This document shows, in pieces, positions 17,927 through 27,718 of a DNA stretch of 64,000 nt. Source of the stretch: Hyphomicrobiales bacterium (GTDB taxonomy: Bacteria; Pseudomonadota; Alphaproteobacteria; Rhizobiales; Beijerinckiaceae); NCBI GenBank assembly GCA_900473415.1, contig UCLR01000047.1, positions 62,001-126,000 of the forward strand, in the 5' to 3' direction. Made by a program: the position numbers and the translations under genes. The stretch's first letter is position 1. The number at the start of each line of letters is the position of its first letter. The notes beneath the pieces are model-generated. The model saw only the letters and a list, made by a program, of their open reading frames with translations. It was not told the origin of the DNA and did not search any database.

Positions 17927-18793
17927 ATGGCGGTGCATTTCGACCTCGCGGCGCTCGGCATGCTGGTAGCCGTGGCGGAGACCGGGGGCTTTACCGCGGC
18001 GAGCGCGCGGCTCGGCCGGACGCAGTCGGCGATCTCCGTCCGCATCCAGGATCTGGAGAGCCAGCTCGGCCACAAGTTGCTGGAGCGCTCGCGGCGCGGC
18101 GTCACGCCGACCGATGCCGGCGAAAGGCTGATCGCCCATGCGCGGCGCCTGCTCGCGGTCGAGCGCGAGGCGCTGGCCGATCTCGCCGGCGAGACGCCGT
18201 GCGGGCGGCTGCGCATCGGCATCCCGGACGATTACATGGACGGCTATCTCAGGCCGCTGATCGCCCGTTTCGCCGCCGAGCATCCGAAGGTCGAGCTCGA
18301 GGTGCGCTGCGACCTGTCGAAGCGGATCGAACCGGCGGTGCTCGCCGGGGAGTTCGACCTCGCCGTGGTGACGCAGGACCCCAACCGGCCGATGGGCGAG
18401 ATGCTGCGGCGTGAGCCGCTGGTCTGGGTTGCCGCGCGCGGACACCGGCCGGAACTGCAGGATGTCCTGCCGGTCGCCCTCTTCTCCGAAGGCTGCCGGG
18501 CGCGGCCGCGCATCCTCGCGGCGCTCAACACCGCCGGCAAGCCCTACAGGCTGGTCTTTTCCTCGTCGCATACCTCGGGCGTGCTCTCGGCCGTCGAGGC
18601 GGGCTTCTGCGTGACGGCGATGACGGAGACCGCGGTGCCGCCCTCGCTGCGCCGGCTCGGACCGGCCGAGGGGTTGCCGCCGCTGTTCGAGTTGTCTGTC
18701 GGGCTGATCATGGCGCCACATCCGGATCTCGCGGCCCGGCGTTTTGCGGATGCCCTGCGCGAGGAAATGAGCCTGCTTGGGCTTGCGGCCTGA
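17927..18793 (+). CDS. LysR-family transcriptional regulator
   Basis: This 288-residue regulator has an N-terminal LysR winged helix (residues 5-64: LGMLVAVAETGGFTAASARLGRTQSAIS, LLERSRRGVTPTDAGERL) and a periplasmic-binding-like effector domain beginning at LRIGIPDDYMDGYL. AAGGAG lies 7 nt upstream of the ATG. It is divergent from the EamA transporter, its likely target. The effector is unknown. Confidence 0.93.
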   Translation: MAVHFDLAALGMLVAVAETGGFTAASARLGRTQSAISVRIQDLESQLGHKLLERSRRGVTPTDAGERLIAHARRLLAVEREALADLAGETPCGRLRIGIPDDYMDGYLRPLIARFAAEHPKVELEVRCDLSKRIEPAVLAGEFDLAVVTQDPNRPMGEMLRREPLVWVAARGHRPELQDVLPVALFSEGCRARPRILAALNTAGKPYRLVFSSSHTSGVLSAVEAGFCVTAMTETAVPPSLRRLGPAEGLPPLFELSVGLIMAPHPDLAARRFADALREEMSLLGLAA

Positions 18794-18830
18794 TCCGCGC
18801 ATTGCCCTTCGGCCCCGCGATCACTACTGA

Positions 18831-19880
<1,050 letters not shown>

Positions 19881-19893
19881 GGTCTCTCAGTTT

Positions 19894-20670
19894 TTAGCAG
19901 AAGTCGCGCCAGGCCTGGACGCGGTGGACGCTCTCGCGATCGCGCGCCTCCTCTCCGAAGGGTGCGACCGGCCAGTCCCAGCTTTCGTCGGATTCCGGCA
20001 AGGCGACGCCGCGCATCAGGTCGAGTTGGTCGGTGATCGTCCCAGTGCGGTCGCGCTCGGTCATCGTGACATCGCTCAGCAGTACGACGCGGCCGGCGAA
20101 GCGCCGCAGATCGTCCAGATGCCAGGCGATGCAGCGCGCCGGCAGATCGGCGGGCAGCCGCTCGGCCTCGGCGGGATGATCCTCCAGCCAGTCCTCGACC
20201 GGCCAGGCGAGTTGCGAGAGCAGATTGGCCGAGACGACGAGGTCGACCATCGAGTCGGCGGCGAGATCGGCGAGCGGATCGGTGCGGCGATCGCTCTCGC
20301 CTGAAAGCCAGCCCATGACGCCGGAGAGGTCCCGCGTCACCAGCTCGACATTGCGGTGGAAGCGCATGCGAAGCCGCACCAGCGGCAGGTGAACCGCATC
20401 GACCAGCAGCACACGCTCGAAATTCGCCGAAAGCAGGTGGATCGGAACGTCGCGCAGCAGGCCGGAACCGAGAATGACGACGGTCCGGCGCTGCCGCAGT
20501 GCCTCCATGGTCTCAGTAACGGCGGTGCGGCAGCGGGCGTGGTGCCCGGCCCAGGCCTTGCGCTGGCGCTGGCCACGCGCCCAGAGCGAGACGCTCTCGG
20601 TGACGAGGCCGAGCCGGCGCGTCATGCGATTGGCCGGCGTCACGAGCCACAGGGCCATTTCCGCCAGCAC
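19894..20670 (-). CDS. Conserved hypothetical protein with a Rossmann-like core
   Basis: I recognise no named family in this 258-residue cytoplasmic protein. The middle has a nucleotide- or SAM-binding look: VVILGSGLLRDVP, then LLVDAVHLPLVRLRMR ending strand 2 with an acid, then DLVVSANLLSQLAW. That pattern could be a divergent class I methyltransferase. The longest frame begins with GTG 20670. ATG 20658 (MALWLVTPANR) is an alternative. It lies 15 bp after the D-threonine-aldolase-like gene and is probably co-transcribed with it. Confidence 0.65.
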   Translation of the reverse strand: MLAEMALWLVTPANRMTRRLGLVTESVSLWARGQRQRKAWAGHHARCRTAVTETMEALRQRRTVVILGSGLLRDVPIHLLSANFERVLLVDAVHLPLVRLRMRFHRNVELVTRDLSGVMGWLSGESDRRTDPLADLAADSMVDLVVSANLLSQLAWPVEDWLEDHPAEAERLPADLPARCIAWHLDDLRRFAGRVVLLSDVTMTERDRTGTITDQLDLMRGVALPESDESWDWPVAPFGEEARDRESVHRVQAWRDFC

Positions 20671-20685
20671 GGCGAAGCGCTCGCG

Positions 20686-21822
20686 TCAGGTCAGGGCGCC
20701 GCGCGCCGCCACCGGCCAGACCGCCTCGACATGGGCGTCCGGCCCGTCGAGGCCGCGCACGCAGACATACCAGTCGTGCAGGTTGACCGTCGGGTCGCAA
20801 TGACCCGGCACCAGCAGCAGCCGGTCGCCGCGATGGGGCAGCGCGGCGGGGTCGCCCGTCAGGATGCCGTGCTCGTCGGAGGGCTTGGTGTAGACGATGC
20901 CCTCGCGCCGGTAGGGCACGGGCATGCCGGAATCGACCGCCGCCGCCTTGTGGCCGGCATCGACGATGGCGCGGTCCGGCACCGGCTTGCTCATGACGCC
21001 GGCGAGGATGAAAAGCGCGTGCTCGAAGTTGCGGAAGGGTGTGCCGTCGGCCTGGCGATTGCGGGCATAATCGGCGTCCATGAAGATGTAGGAGCCGGCC
21101 TGCAGCTCGTTCCAGATGCCGGATTGCGTCTCCAGCTCATAGGTGCCGGTGCCGGCGCCGCTGACGACCTCGCAGGCGAGCCCGGCATGGGTCAGCCGCT
21201 CGACGGTGTTGCGCGCGGCGAGGCCGGCGCGCTCGATCGCCTCGCGCCGCTCGTCGATGGAGCGCATGTGCTGAGCCGCGCCGTGATAGGCCTGTAGCCC
21301 GGCGAAGCGCAGCGTGTTGGAGCGCGCGATCGCGTCGGCGAGCCGCACGGCCCCCTCGCCGGGCGCGACGCCGCAGCGCCGGCCGCCGACATCGATCTCG
21401 ACCAGCACATCCAGCACGACGTCGTGGCGGGCGGCGGCCTCGGCCGCCTCGCGCACGCCGTCGGGATGGTCGACGCAGAGGCCGACGCGGGCACTGCGGG
21501 CGAGCTTGGCCAGCCGGTCGAGCTTGGTGGGGCTCGCGATCTCGTTGGTCACCAGCACGTCACCGACGCCGCCCGCGACCAGGATCTCGGCCTCGCTGAC
21601 CTTCTGGCAGCACTGCCCGACCGCGCCATGGGCGATCTGTCGCAGGGCGATCTCGGGGCTCTTGTGGCTCTTGGCATGCGGCCGCAGCCTGATGCCATGA
21701 GCCTGTGTGTAGGCAGCCATGGCGACGAGGTTGCGTTCGAAGGCGTCGAGATCGAGCACCAGGGCCGGAGTCTCGATCTCGGCGAGGCTCTGGCCCGGCT
21801 GGGCCGGCGGGGAAAGCGGCAT
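20686..21822 (-). CDS. D-threonine aldolase-like (DSD1 family) PLP enzyme
   Basis: This 378-residue enzyme belongs to the fold-III PLP family that cleaves or dehydrates D-hydroxy amino acids (D-threonine, 3-hydroxy-D-aspartate, D-serine). The PLP lysine is K51 in RPHAKSHKSPEIA. The C-terminal metal site is PGHCDPTVNLHDWYV. I start at ATG 21822, preceded by AGGAG with good spacing. Upstream in-frame residues lack similarity. It is divergent from the ABC exporter (121-bp gap). The exact amino acid is not evident. Confidence 0.88.
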   Translation of the reverse strand: MPLSPPAQPGQSLAEIETPALVLDLDAFERNLVAMAAYTQAHGIRLRPHAKSHKSPEIALRQIAHGAVGQCCQKVSEAEILVAGGVGDVLVTNEIASPTKLDRLAKLARSARVGLCVDHPDGVREAAEAAARHDVVLDVLVEIDVGGRRCGVAPGEGAVRLADAIARSNTLRFAGLQAYHGAAQHMRSIDERREAIERAGLAARNTVERLTHAGLACEVVSGAGTGTYELETQSGIWNELQAGSYIFMDADYARNRQADGTPFRNFEHALFILAGVMSKPVPDRAIVDAGHKAAAVDSGMPVPYRREGIVYTKPSDEHGILTGDPAALPHRGDRLLLVPGHCDPTVNLHDWYVCVRGLDGPDAHVEAVWPVAARGALT

Positions 21823-21943
21823 GGCGTCTCCTGAATCGATCATGGTCATGGGAGGACAGCTTCGTGTCCGGAGCAAGGCCCCTGTCGTTCGGGGCGACAT
21901 GCGCCAGTGGCGCTCGCCGCCCTGCCATGTTAGGGCGCGGCCC

Positions 21944-23764
21944 ATGAAGATCGGCCGCGTTACCGACGATACCCTGCTTCTTTTCGCCCGCGTCTGGCGC
22001 GAGCAGATCAGGGGCTACCTGCCGCAGATGCTGATGATTCTCGGCCTCGTCGTGGTGATCGCGGCGACGACGAGCTTCTATCCGCTGCTGATCAAGGCCG
22101 CGTTCGATGCTTTCGCCGACCCGCTGACGGCCGAATCGACCGGCTTCGTCCGGCGCATGGAGCGGCTGGTCTCGAAATCGATCAACTACGATATCGGGGT
22201 GATCAACGCGGTCGCCACCGTCGTCGTCATTGTCACCGCGATCAAGGGCTTCTCGCTGCTCACCCAGACGGTGATGACCAACCGCGTCGTCAGCCGCATC
22301 GAGGCCGACATGCAGACTGCGCTCTACGGCCACCTGATCGACGCCGACCTCGCGCAGTTGCAGAAAGAGAACCCGGCGTCCCTCACGCAGCGCTTCACCA
22401 CCGACTTCACCTTCGTGAAGGAGGCGCTGACGCGCATCGTCAACATCGCCATCCGCGACGTGGTGACGGCGATCGCGCTCGTCGGCGCGCTGTTCTGGAT
22501 CGACTGGCAGATGACACTGGTTGTCCTGCTGATTGCCCCCATCGTCGCCCATCCGATCGGCCGGATCGGCAAGAAGCTGAGGCGCATGGCCAACTCCCAG
22601 CAGGAGCAGACCGGCATGATGGCGAGCCTGGTCACCGAGAGCCTGCAGGGCGCGCGCGCGGCCAAGACGGACTCGCTCGAGCCCTATCTAAAGCAGCGCG
22701 CCGCCCACGCCTTCGAGACCATCCGGGCGCTGAAGATGAAGGCCGCCAATGCGCGCGGCCGTCTCGACCCGCTGCTCGAGGTCGGGGGCGGTATCGCGGT
22801 CGCCGGCGTGCTGGCTGCCATCGGCGTGCGCATCACCTCCGGCGCTTCGACGGTCGGCGATTTCACCGGCTATGTCTCGGCGCTGCTGCTGGCAGCGCAG
22901 CCGATGCGCTCGCTCGGCAATCTCAACGCGATCGTGCAGGAAGCCGGCGCCTCGCTGAAGCGCTACTACGCGCTGCTCGACGAGAAGCCGCAGATCGTTG
23001 ATCGGCCGGGTGCCAAGCCGCTCGCGATTGTCGCCGGCGAGGTCGCCTTCCGCCATCTGCGCTTCCGTTATCGCGAAGACCAGCGTGCGATCGAGGGCAT
23101 CGACCTTGTCGCCCAGGGTGGAAAGACCACGGCGCTGGTCGGACGCTCCGGCTCGGGCAAGTCCACGCTGCTCGCGCTGGTGCCGCGACTCTACGATCCG
23201 GTCGAAGGCCGCGTCGAGATCGACGGGCAGGACTTGCGCGGCTTCAGGCTGGCGAGCCTGCGCCACCAGATCGGCGTGGTCAGCCAGGATGTCGTGCTCT
23301 TCGACGACACGGTGCGCGCCAACATCGCCTTCGGCCGGCCGGGCGCGACCGAGGAAGAGATCGTCGCAGCGGCGCAGGGCGCGGCGGCGCATGACTTCAT
23401 CATGGCGATGCCGGGCGGCTACGACGCTTCCGTCGGCGAACGTGGCCACAAGCTCTCGGGCGGTGAGCGCCAGCGCATCGCCATCGCCCGCGCCATCCTC
23501 AAGGACGCGCCGATCCTGCTGCTCGACGAGGCGACGAGCGCGCTCGACACCGAATCCGAGCGGTTGGTGCAGCAGGCGCTGACGCGGCTCATGGAGGGGC
23601 GCACCACCATCGTCATCGCGCATCGGCTCTCGACGATCCGCGCCGCCGACCTGATCGTCGTGATGGACGAGGGCAAGGTGGTCGAGACCGGCACTCATGA
23701 TGAGCTTCTGGCCCGTGAGGGCGCTTATGCCCGTCTGCACCGCCTGCAATTCGTCGAAGCCTGA
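21944..23764 (+). CDS. ABC exporter, fused membrane and ATPase domains (MsbA-like)
   Basis: This 606-residue half-transporter has six membrane helices (about residues 20-330) followed by an ATPase. Walker A is GRSGSGKST near 399-407, the signature LSGGERQRIAIARAI near 504, Walker B ILLLDEATSALD, and an H-loop in IAHRLST. The type I exporter fold resembles MsbA/BmrA lipid or drug exporters. Start ATG 21944 is chosen because upstream in-frame residues overlap the divergent promoter region. It probably works as a homodimer. The substrate is unknown. Confidence 0.93.
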   Translation: MKIGRVTDDTLLLFARVWREQIRGYLPQMLMILGLVVVIAATTSFYPLLIKAAFDAFADPLTAESTGFVRRMERLVSKSINYDIGVINAVATVVVIVTAIKGFSLLTQTVMTNRVVSRIEADMQTALYGHLIDADLAQLQKENPASLTQRFTTDFTFVKEALTRIVNIAIRDVVTAIALVGALFWIDWQMTLVVLLIAPIVAHPIGRIGKKLRRMANSQQEQTGMMASLVTESLQGARAAKTDSLEPYLKQRAAHAFETIRALKMKAANARGRLDPLLEVGGGIAVAGVLAAIGVRITSGASTVGDFTGYVSALLLAAQPMRSLGNLNAIVQEAGASLKRYYALLDEKPQIVDRPGAKPLAIVAGEVAFRHLRFRYREDQRAIEGIDLVAQGGKTTALVGRSGSGKSTLLALVPRLYDPVEGRVEIDGQDLRGFRLASLRHQIGVVSQDVVLFDDTVRANIAFGRPGATEEEIVAAAQGAAAHDFIMAMPGGYDASVGERGHKLSGGERQRIAIARAILKDAPILLLDEATSALDTESERLVQQALTRLMEGRTTIVIAHRLSTIRAADLIVVMDEGKVVETGTHDELLAREGAYARLHRLQFVEA

Positions 23765-23855
23765 GGCATTTGCTCCAAATCAGTTGCCTTGCATGCCGTG
23801 ATGCAGCGATGCTGTCGGCGGCGCGGCGAGCATGGGAGCTGGCGGGAGAAACGAC

Positions 23856-24212
23856 ATGGCCAATAATTTCGAGCAGTTCGCGCGCAATTCCCTGCAGTTC
23901 CGGCCGTCGGACATCCGACTCGTGCTGGAGCGAGTGCATTCGCATGTGGTGAAGCCGCGCATGTCGGCGCAGGAGCTGCTGGAGGTCGTCCACGGCCTCG
24001 GCTTCCCGACGGTCGAGGCCTTCGGCGACCATATCGGGCTGGAGCGGCTGACCTCGGAAAGCTGGGCGCGCTACGGGCTCTCGCGCGACGCGGCGCAGCT
24101 CCTGCTCGCACTGCTGAGCTATCGCCAGCGCCTGCTCGACGCCATGGACGATTTCGAGAAGACAACCCAGATCCCGCTGGACGGGTTCTTCGAGAACCAG
24201 CAGCTGCCGTGA
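23856..24212 (+). CDS. Small hypothetical protein
   Basis: This 118-residue soluble protein is predicted mostly helical and has no motif I recognise (QFRPSDIRLVLERVHSHVV, PRMSAQELLEVVHGLGFPT). The ATG at 23856 follows a GGGAG site. It begins 91 bp after the ABC exporter and may share its transcript. Downstream lie a palindromic repeat and a converging gene. Confidence 0.6.
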   Translation: MANNFEQFARNSLQFRPSDIRLVLERVHSHVVKPRMSAQELLEVVHGLGFPTVEAFGDHIGLERLTSESWARYGLSRDAAQLLLALLSYRQRLLDAMDDFEKTTQIPLDGFFENQQLP

Positions 24213-24228
24213 GCCGCACAACCCTCCG

Positions 24229-24329
24229 CTGTCACCCCGGGCTTGACCCGGGATCGATGCCAGAGCGCTGACGGTAAGGGTTCCGGCACGGATCCCGGAT
24301 CTCCGCTTCGCTTCGTCCGGGACGACGGC
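24229..24329. repeat. Dispersed intergenic palindromic repeat, copy 2
   Basis: This is a divergent copy with CTGTCACCCCGG at the left and CCGGGACGACGG at the right. It has internal hairpins (CCCGGGCTTGACCCGGG and GGATCCCGGATC-like arms). It lies between two converging genes and could also act as a bidirectional transcript end. Confidence 0.75.
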
Positions 24330-24357
24330 GTGTTTCCGAGAATGACGATCCAGCGCC

Positions 24358-24876
24358 TCAGCGGCAGAAATCGGCGCAGCCGGTGTCCCAGAACGGCTTG
24401 CCGTCCTCGACTGCCGGGACCGAAGGCCGCGGCTTGCGGCCGGGCAGGTCGGCGGGCACCGGCTTCACCAGCTCCCACCAGCCATGGGCGCATTGCGAGC
24501 GGAAGGCCATCTGGTCGGAGATCGAGGTGCCTTCCTGCTCCAGCACCGCGTCCAGCGTCGCGCAGGCTTCGCGCAGGCGGGCGTCATGGTCGTCGTTCGG
24601 ATCGTTGGCGTAGTCGTGGAAGGCCTCGGTGAAAGCCTCCATCTCGCGGGCGATATGCGGCCAGTCGGTGCGGCCGAGGTTCCAGGCGTCCATCCACTCA
24701 CGCACCACGGTCTCGACCGCTTCGGCCTTCGGCTTGTCCTTGACCTTGCGGGCGGTGGTCAGCATGTGGCGCATCAGCTCGGCGCGGGCATGGGCGTGGC
24801 GCGCCCTCAGCGCCGCCTCCTGCATCTGCGCCATGGCCTCGGCCGCTTCCTGCTGCAGCGCTTCGACGAAATGCAT
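24358..24876 (-). CDS. Hypothetical protein at the end of the sugar operon
   Basis: This 172-residue soluble protein is helix-rich and strongly charged at the N-terminus (EALQQEAAEAMAQMQEAALRARHAHAR). The C-terminus is rich in Pro, Trp and Cys (PFWDTGCADFCR). I recognise no family. It lies 28 bp downstream of the nucleoside hydrolase gene, so it may be the last gene of that operon, but it could also be independent. Confidence 0.6.
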   Translation of the reverse strand: MHFVEALQQEAAEAMAQMQEAALRARHAHARAELMRHMLTTARKVKDKPKAEAVETVVREWMDAWNLGRTDWPHIAREMEAFTEAFHDYANDPNDDHDARLREACATLDAVLEQEGTSISDQMAFRSQCAHGWWELVKPVPADLPGRKPRPSVPAVEDGKPFWDTGCADFCR

Positions 24877-24904
24877 GGCTTAAGGCTCTTTCAGGCAAGC
24901 AGTC

Positions 24905-25834
24905 TCAGGGCAGGGTGGCGAGGCGCTCGATCAGGCGCTCGAAAAGCTCGGGGGCCTTCACGGATGCGATCACATGGGCGTTGGGCTCACGCTTCAGGCG
25001 CCCGTTCCAGTCGATCGTGGTGCGGCCGCGTAAGAGACCCTCGCCGGTCTCGACCGTGACGAAACAGTCCCGGCCCTCGAACAGTTCCGGCCAGAGCAGG
25101 AAGGCGATGATGCAGGGGTCGTGCATCGGGTGGCCGTCGCTGCCGAGCCCGCCGGGACGCGGGCGGGTCAGCATGCCGTGCACGGCCTTGCCAGTGACGT
25201 TCCCAAGCGCGCCGATGCGGGCGATCTGGGCGTGGCTGGCGATGGCCTGCAGCGTGGCGCCGAGGCCGAACATGACGATAGGCCGACCGCAGCCGAAGAC
25301 GACCGCGGCGGCATGGGGGTCGACATAGGTGTTGAATTCGGCGGCGGGCGTGATGTTGCCGAGCCCGATGGCGCCGCCCATCACGACGATGCGCCTCACC
25401 TTGGGCAGGATGTCGGGCGCCAGCCGGAAGGCGAGCGCCAGATTGGTCAGCGGCCCCAGCGGGCAGAGCGTGATGCCGTCGTCGGGTGCGGCGCGGCAGA
25501 TCGCGATGATGGCCTCGACGGCATGGCCGGGCGCGGCCTCGCCCGCAGGGGCGGGGAGGCCGGCGCCGTCGAGCCCGTCCGGGCCGCAGACGAACTCCGC
25601 GGTTTCGAGGGCCACGACCAGCGGGGCATCAGCACCGCGATGGACGGGGATGCTATCGGCGTGGGCGAGGTCGCGGATGCGCAGGGCATTGGCCGTGGTC
25701 TGCGCGACCGGGACATTGCCGGCGACGGTGGTGATGGCCTTCAGATCGAGCACGTCGCGGCTGGCGAAGGCGAGCAGCAGGGCGACGGCGTCGTCCTGGC
25801 CCGGATCGGTGTCGATGACGATCGCCTCGTGCAT
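24905..25834 (-). CDS. Inosine-uridine-type nucleoside hydrolase
   Basis: This 309-residue enzyme hydrolyses the N-glycosidic bond of (deoxy)ribonucleosides. The calcium-binding aspartate cluster is at the N-terminus (DTDPGQDD, residues 8-15), with further family blocks EFNTYVDPHAAAVVF and PMHDPC (catalytic His and Asp). There is no signal peptide, so it is cytoplasmic. It starts 4 bp after the ABC ATPase gene, which suggests that the importer may bring in a nucleoside or pentose-like sugar. The family is not strongly specific. Confidence 0.92.
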   Translation of the reverse strand: MHEAIVIDTDPGQDDAVALLLAFASRDVLDLKAITTVAGNVPVAQTTANALRIRDLAHADSIPVHRGADAPLVVALETAEFVCGPDGLDGAGLPAPAGEAAPGHAVEAIIAICRAAPDDGITLCPLGPLTNLALAFRLAPDILPKVRRIVVMGGAIGLGNITPAAEFNTYVDPHAAAVVFGCGRPIVMFGLGATLQAIASHAQIARIGALGNVTGKAVHGMLTRPRPGGLGSDGHPMHDPCIIAFLLWPELFEGRDCFVTVETGEGLLRGRTTIDWNGRLKREPNAHVIASVKAPELFERLIERLATLP

Positions 25835-25838
25835 GGCG

Positions 25839-26603
25839 TCACGCCGCCTTCGCGTTGCCGGCCATGATCATGTGGGCGATGTCGTCGGCGCCGAGATCGC
25901 CGAGCGGGCGGTCGACGTATTTCCGGCCCGCGCCCATGATGACGACGCGGTCGGCGAGCGCCACCACGTCGCGCATGTTGTGGCTGATCAGGATGACCGT
26001 GCGCCCGTCGCTCTTCAGCTTGCGGATCAGGTCGAGGACGAGCGCGCTTTCCTTGACGCCGAGGGCTGCGGTCGGCTCGTCCATGATGATGATCTCGGCG
26101 TTCCAGCGCAGCGCCCGCGAGATCGCGACCGCCTGGCGCTGGCCGCCGGAGAGCCGCTCGACGGGGCGGGTCATGTCGGTGACGGCGGCGGAGAGCTGCG
26201 AGAGATAGCGCTGCGATTCCGCGATCATCCGCTTCTTGTCGAGGATACGCAGGAAGGGCACCAGGACCGGCCTGGTCAGCTCCGAGCCCATGAAGACGTT
26301 CTGGGCGATGGAGAGGCGTGGGGCAAGCGCGAGATCCTGGTAGATCGTGGCGACGCCGTTCTCCAGCGCATCATGCGGCGAGGCGAAGGCGACCGGCTTT
26401 CCACGCAGGTTGATTGTGCCGCTCGTCGCTTCCTCGGCGCCGGAGATCACCTTGATCAGGCTCGACTTGCCGGCACCGTTGTCGCCGCACAGCGCCACGA
26501 CCTCACCCGGGAAGATGTCGAGATCGACATCGCGCACGGCGACGACCGGGCCGTAGCTCTTGCCGATGCCGCGCAGCGAGAGGAGGGGGGTGGGGTCGGT
26601 CAT
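25839..26603 (-). CDS. Sugar ABC importer ATPase (CUT2/ribose type, single domain)
   Basis: This 254-residue ATPase energises the sugar importer. Walker A is GDNGAGKSS, the signature LSGGQRQAVAISRAL, Walker B IIIMDEPTAALG, and the H-loop LISHNMRDV. Unlike RbsA it has one ATPase domain, as in FrcA-type fructose or sugar importers of rhizobia. ATG 26603 is preferred over the in-frame ATG at 26639, which overlaps the palindromic repeat. It forms a set with the binding protein and permease genes upstream. Confidence 0.93.
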   Translation of the reverse strand: MTDPTPLLSLRGIGKSYGPVVAVRDVDLDIFPGEVVALCGDNGAGKSSLIKVISGAEEATSGTINLRGKPVAFASPHDALENGVATIYQDLALAPRLSIAQNVFMGSELTRPVLVPFLRILDKKRMIAESQRYLSQLSAAVTDMTRPVERLSGGQRQAVAISRALRWNAEIIIMDEPTAALGVKESALVLDLIRKLKSDGRTVILISHNMRDVVALADRVVIMGAGRKYVDRPLGDLGADDIAHMIMAGNAKAA

Positions 26604-26631
26604 GGGCGATCCAGGGATTGCGGAGCGGCTT

Positions 26632-26730
26632 GCCGTCATTCTCGGGCGAAGCAGGGCTTCGACCCGAGAATCTCAGTACGGGAGAGCGCTGGTTTCCGAG
26701 ATGCTCAGGGCTCAAGCCCGAGCATGACGG
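26632..26730. repeat. Dispersed intergenic palindromic repeat, copy 3
   Basis: The ends are GCCGTCATTCTCGGG and GAGCATGACGG. Internal hairpins include TCTCGGG...CCCGAGA and GCTCAGGGCTCAAGCCCGAGC. It lies within the importer operon, between the binding-protein and ATPase genes. Confidence 0.8.
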
Positions 26731-26739
26731 TTCCTAGTC

Positions 26740-27684
26740 TCACTTCCTCAGGAACTGCTGGACGTTGTTCTTGTCGACCAGCACGGCGTCCGTGAAGAGA
26801 TAGGGGCCCGAGGCAATGGCCTCCTTCGGCTTCTTGTCGACGACGATCGCCTGGATCGCGTCGACTGCCTGCTTGCCCATCTCCTCGAAGGGGATCGCCA
26901 CCGTGGCCATGAAGGTCGAGTTCGGATCGGCGATGCGCTCGTAGCTCTCCTTGCCGCCGTCGATCGAGATCAGCGGGATCTGCCCCTTCTTGACCCCTTG
27001 AGCCTGGAGCAGGTCGTCGATGATGTAGGCCTGCCCGTCGAAGGACGCCCAGATCCCGTTGATCTTGCCCTGATTCTGCAGCAGCAGCGCCTGCATGCCG
27101 GCGCGGACATCGTCGCGCCAGCTCTGGGTGCGGGCCATCGAGAACTTGCCGAGTTCCTTCACCGCCTGGTTCTCGGCGAGCACGACATCAAGGATCTTGC
27201 CGCGGATGCGCGAGGCGACATTGAGGTCGAAGCGGGCGGTGACGATGTTGCCCTGGTAGCCGAGCTGGCCGAGCATGTAGAGCGCGGCGTCGGCGCCGAC
27301 CTTGTATTCGTTGGTCTGGATGTCGAAGAGCGCGTGCGGGCTCGATCCCGACTGCACGGTGATGACCGGGATCTTGGCGTCCTTGGCCGCCTTGAACTGG
27401 GCATCGGCCTCGACCGGCTTGCCCATGGCGATGATGATGGCGTCGACCTTCTTGGCGATCAGCGCGTCGAACTGCTCGGCGTGTTTCGGCAGCGCGCCTT
27501 CCGAGTTCAGCAGCGTCACGTTCCAGCCCTTGGCCTTGGCGGCAGCCGCCGCGGCGTTGGCGACGCGGGCATGCGTCTCCGACGAGAACTGGAAGCCGAT
27601 GATGCCAAGCTCAAACGCATTGGCGGACTGGCCGAGCGCGACTAGCGCCGCCGCGGCGACCAGCATCTTCCTGAAACCGAACAT
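26740..27684 (-). CDS. Periplasmic sugar-binding protein (ribose/galactose-type)
   Basis: This 314-residue binding protein starts at ATG 27684 with an AGGGGAG site and a signal peptide (KMLVAAAALVALGQSANA). Mature regions match the Peripla_BP_4 family used by CUT2 importers: LGIIGFQFSSETHARVANAAA, FDALIAKKVDAIIIAMGKP and LISIDGGKESYERI. A GTG 9 bp upstream is less likely. It delivers a sugar to the permease encoded 34 bp upstream in the operon. Confidence 0.92.
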   Translation of the reverse strand: MFGFRKMLVAAAALVALGQSANAFELGIIGFQFSSETHARVANAAAAAAKAKGWNVTLLNSEGALPKHAEQFDALIAKKVDAIIIAMGKPVEADAQFKAAKDAKIPVITVQSGSSPHALFDIQTNEYKVGADAALYMLGQLGYQGNIVTARFDLNVASRIRGKILDVVLAENQAVKELGKFSMARTQSWRDDVRAGMQALLLQNQGKINGIWASFDGQAYIIDDLLQAQGVKKGQIPLISIDGGKESYERIADPNSTFMATVAIPFEEMGKQAVDAIQAIVVDKKPKEAIASGPYLFTDAVLVDKNNVQQFLRK

Positions 27685-27718
27685 GAAGCCCACTCCCCTT
27701 TTTTGATCCTTGAATACC

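Noticed and set aside
25329-26795. 488-residue plus-strand frame opposite the nucleoside hydrolase and ABC ATPase
   Set aside because: It is antisense to two genes with clear motifs and has Ser/Arg/Ala low-information text.
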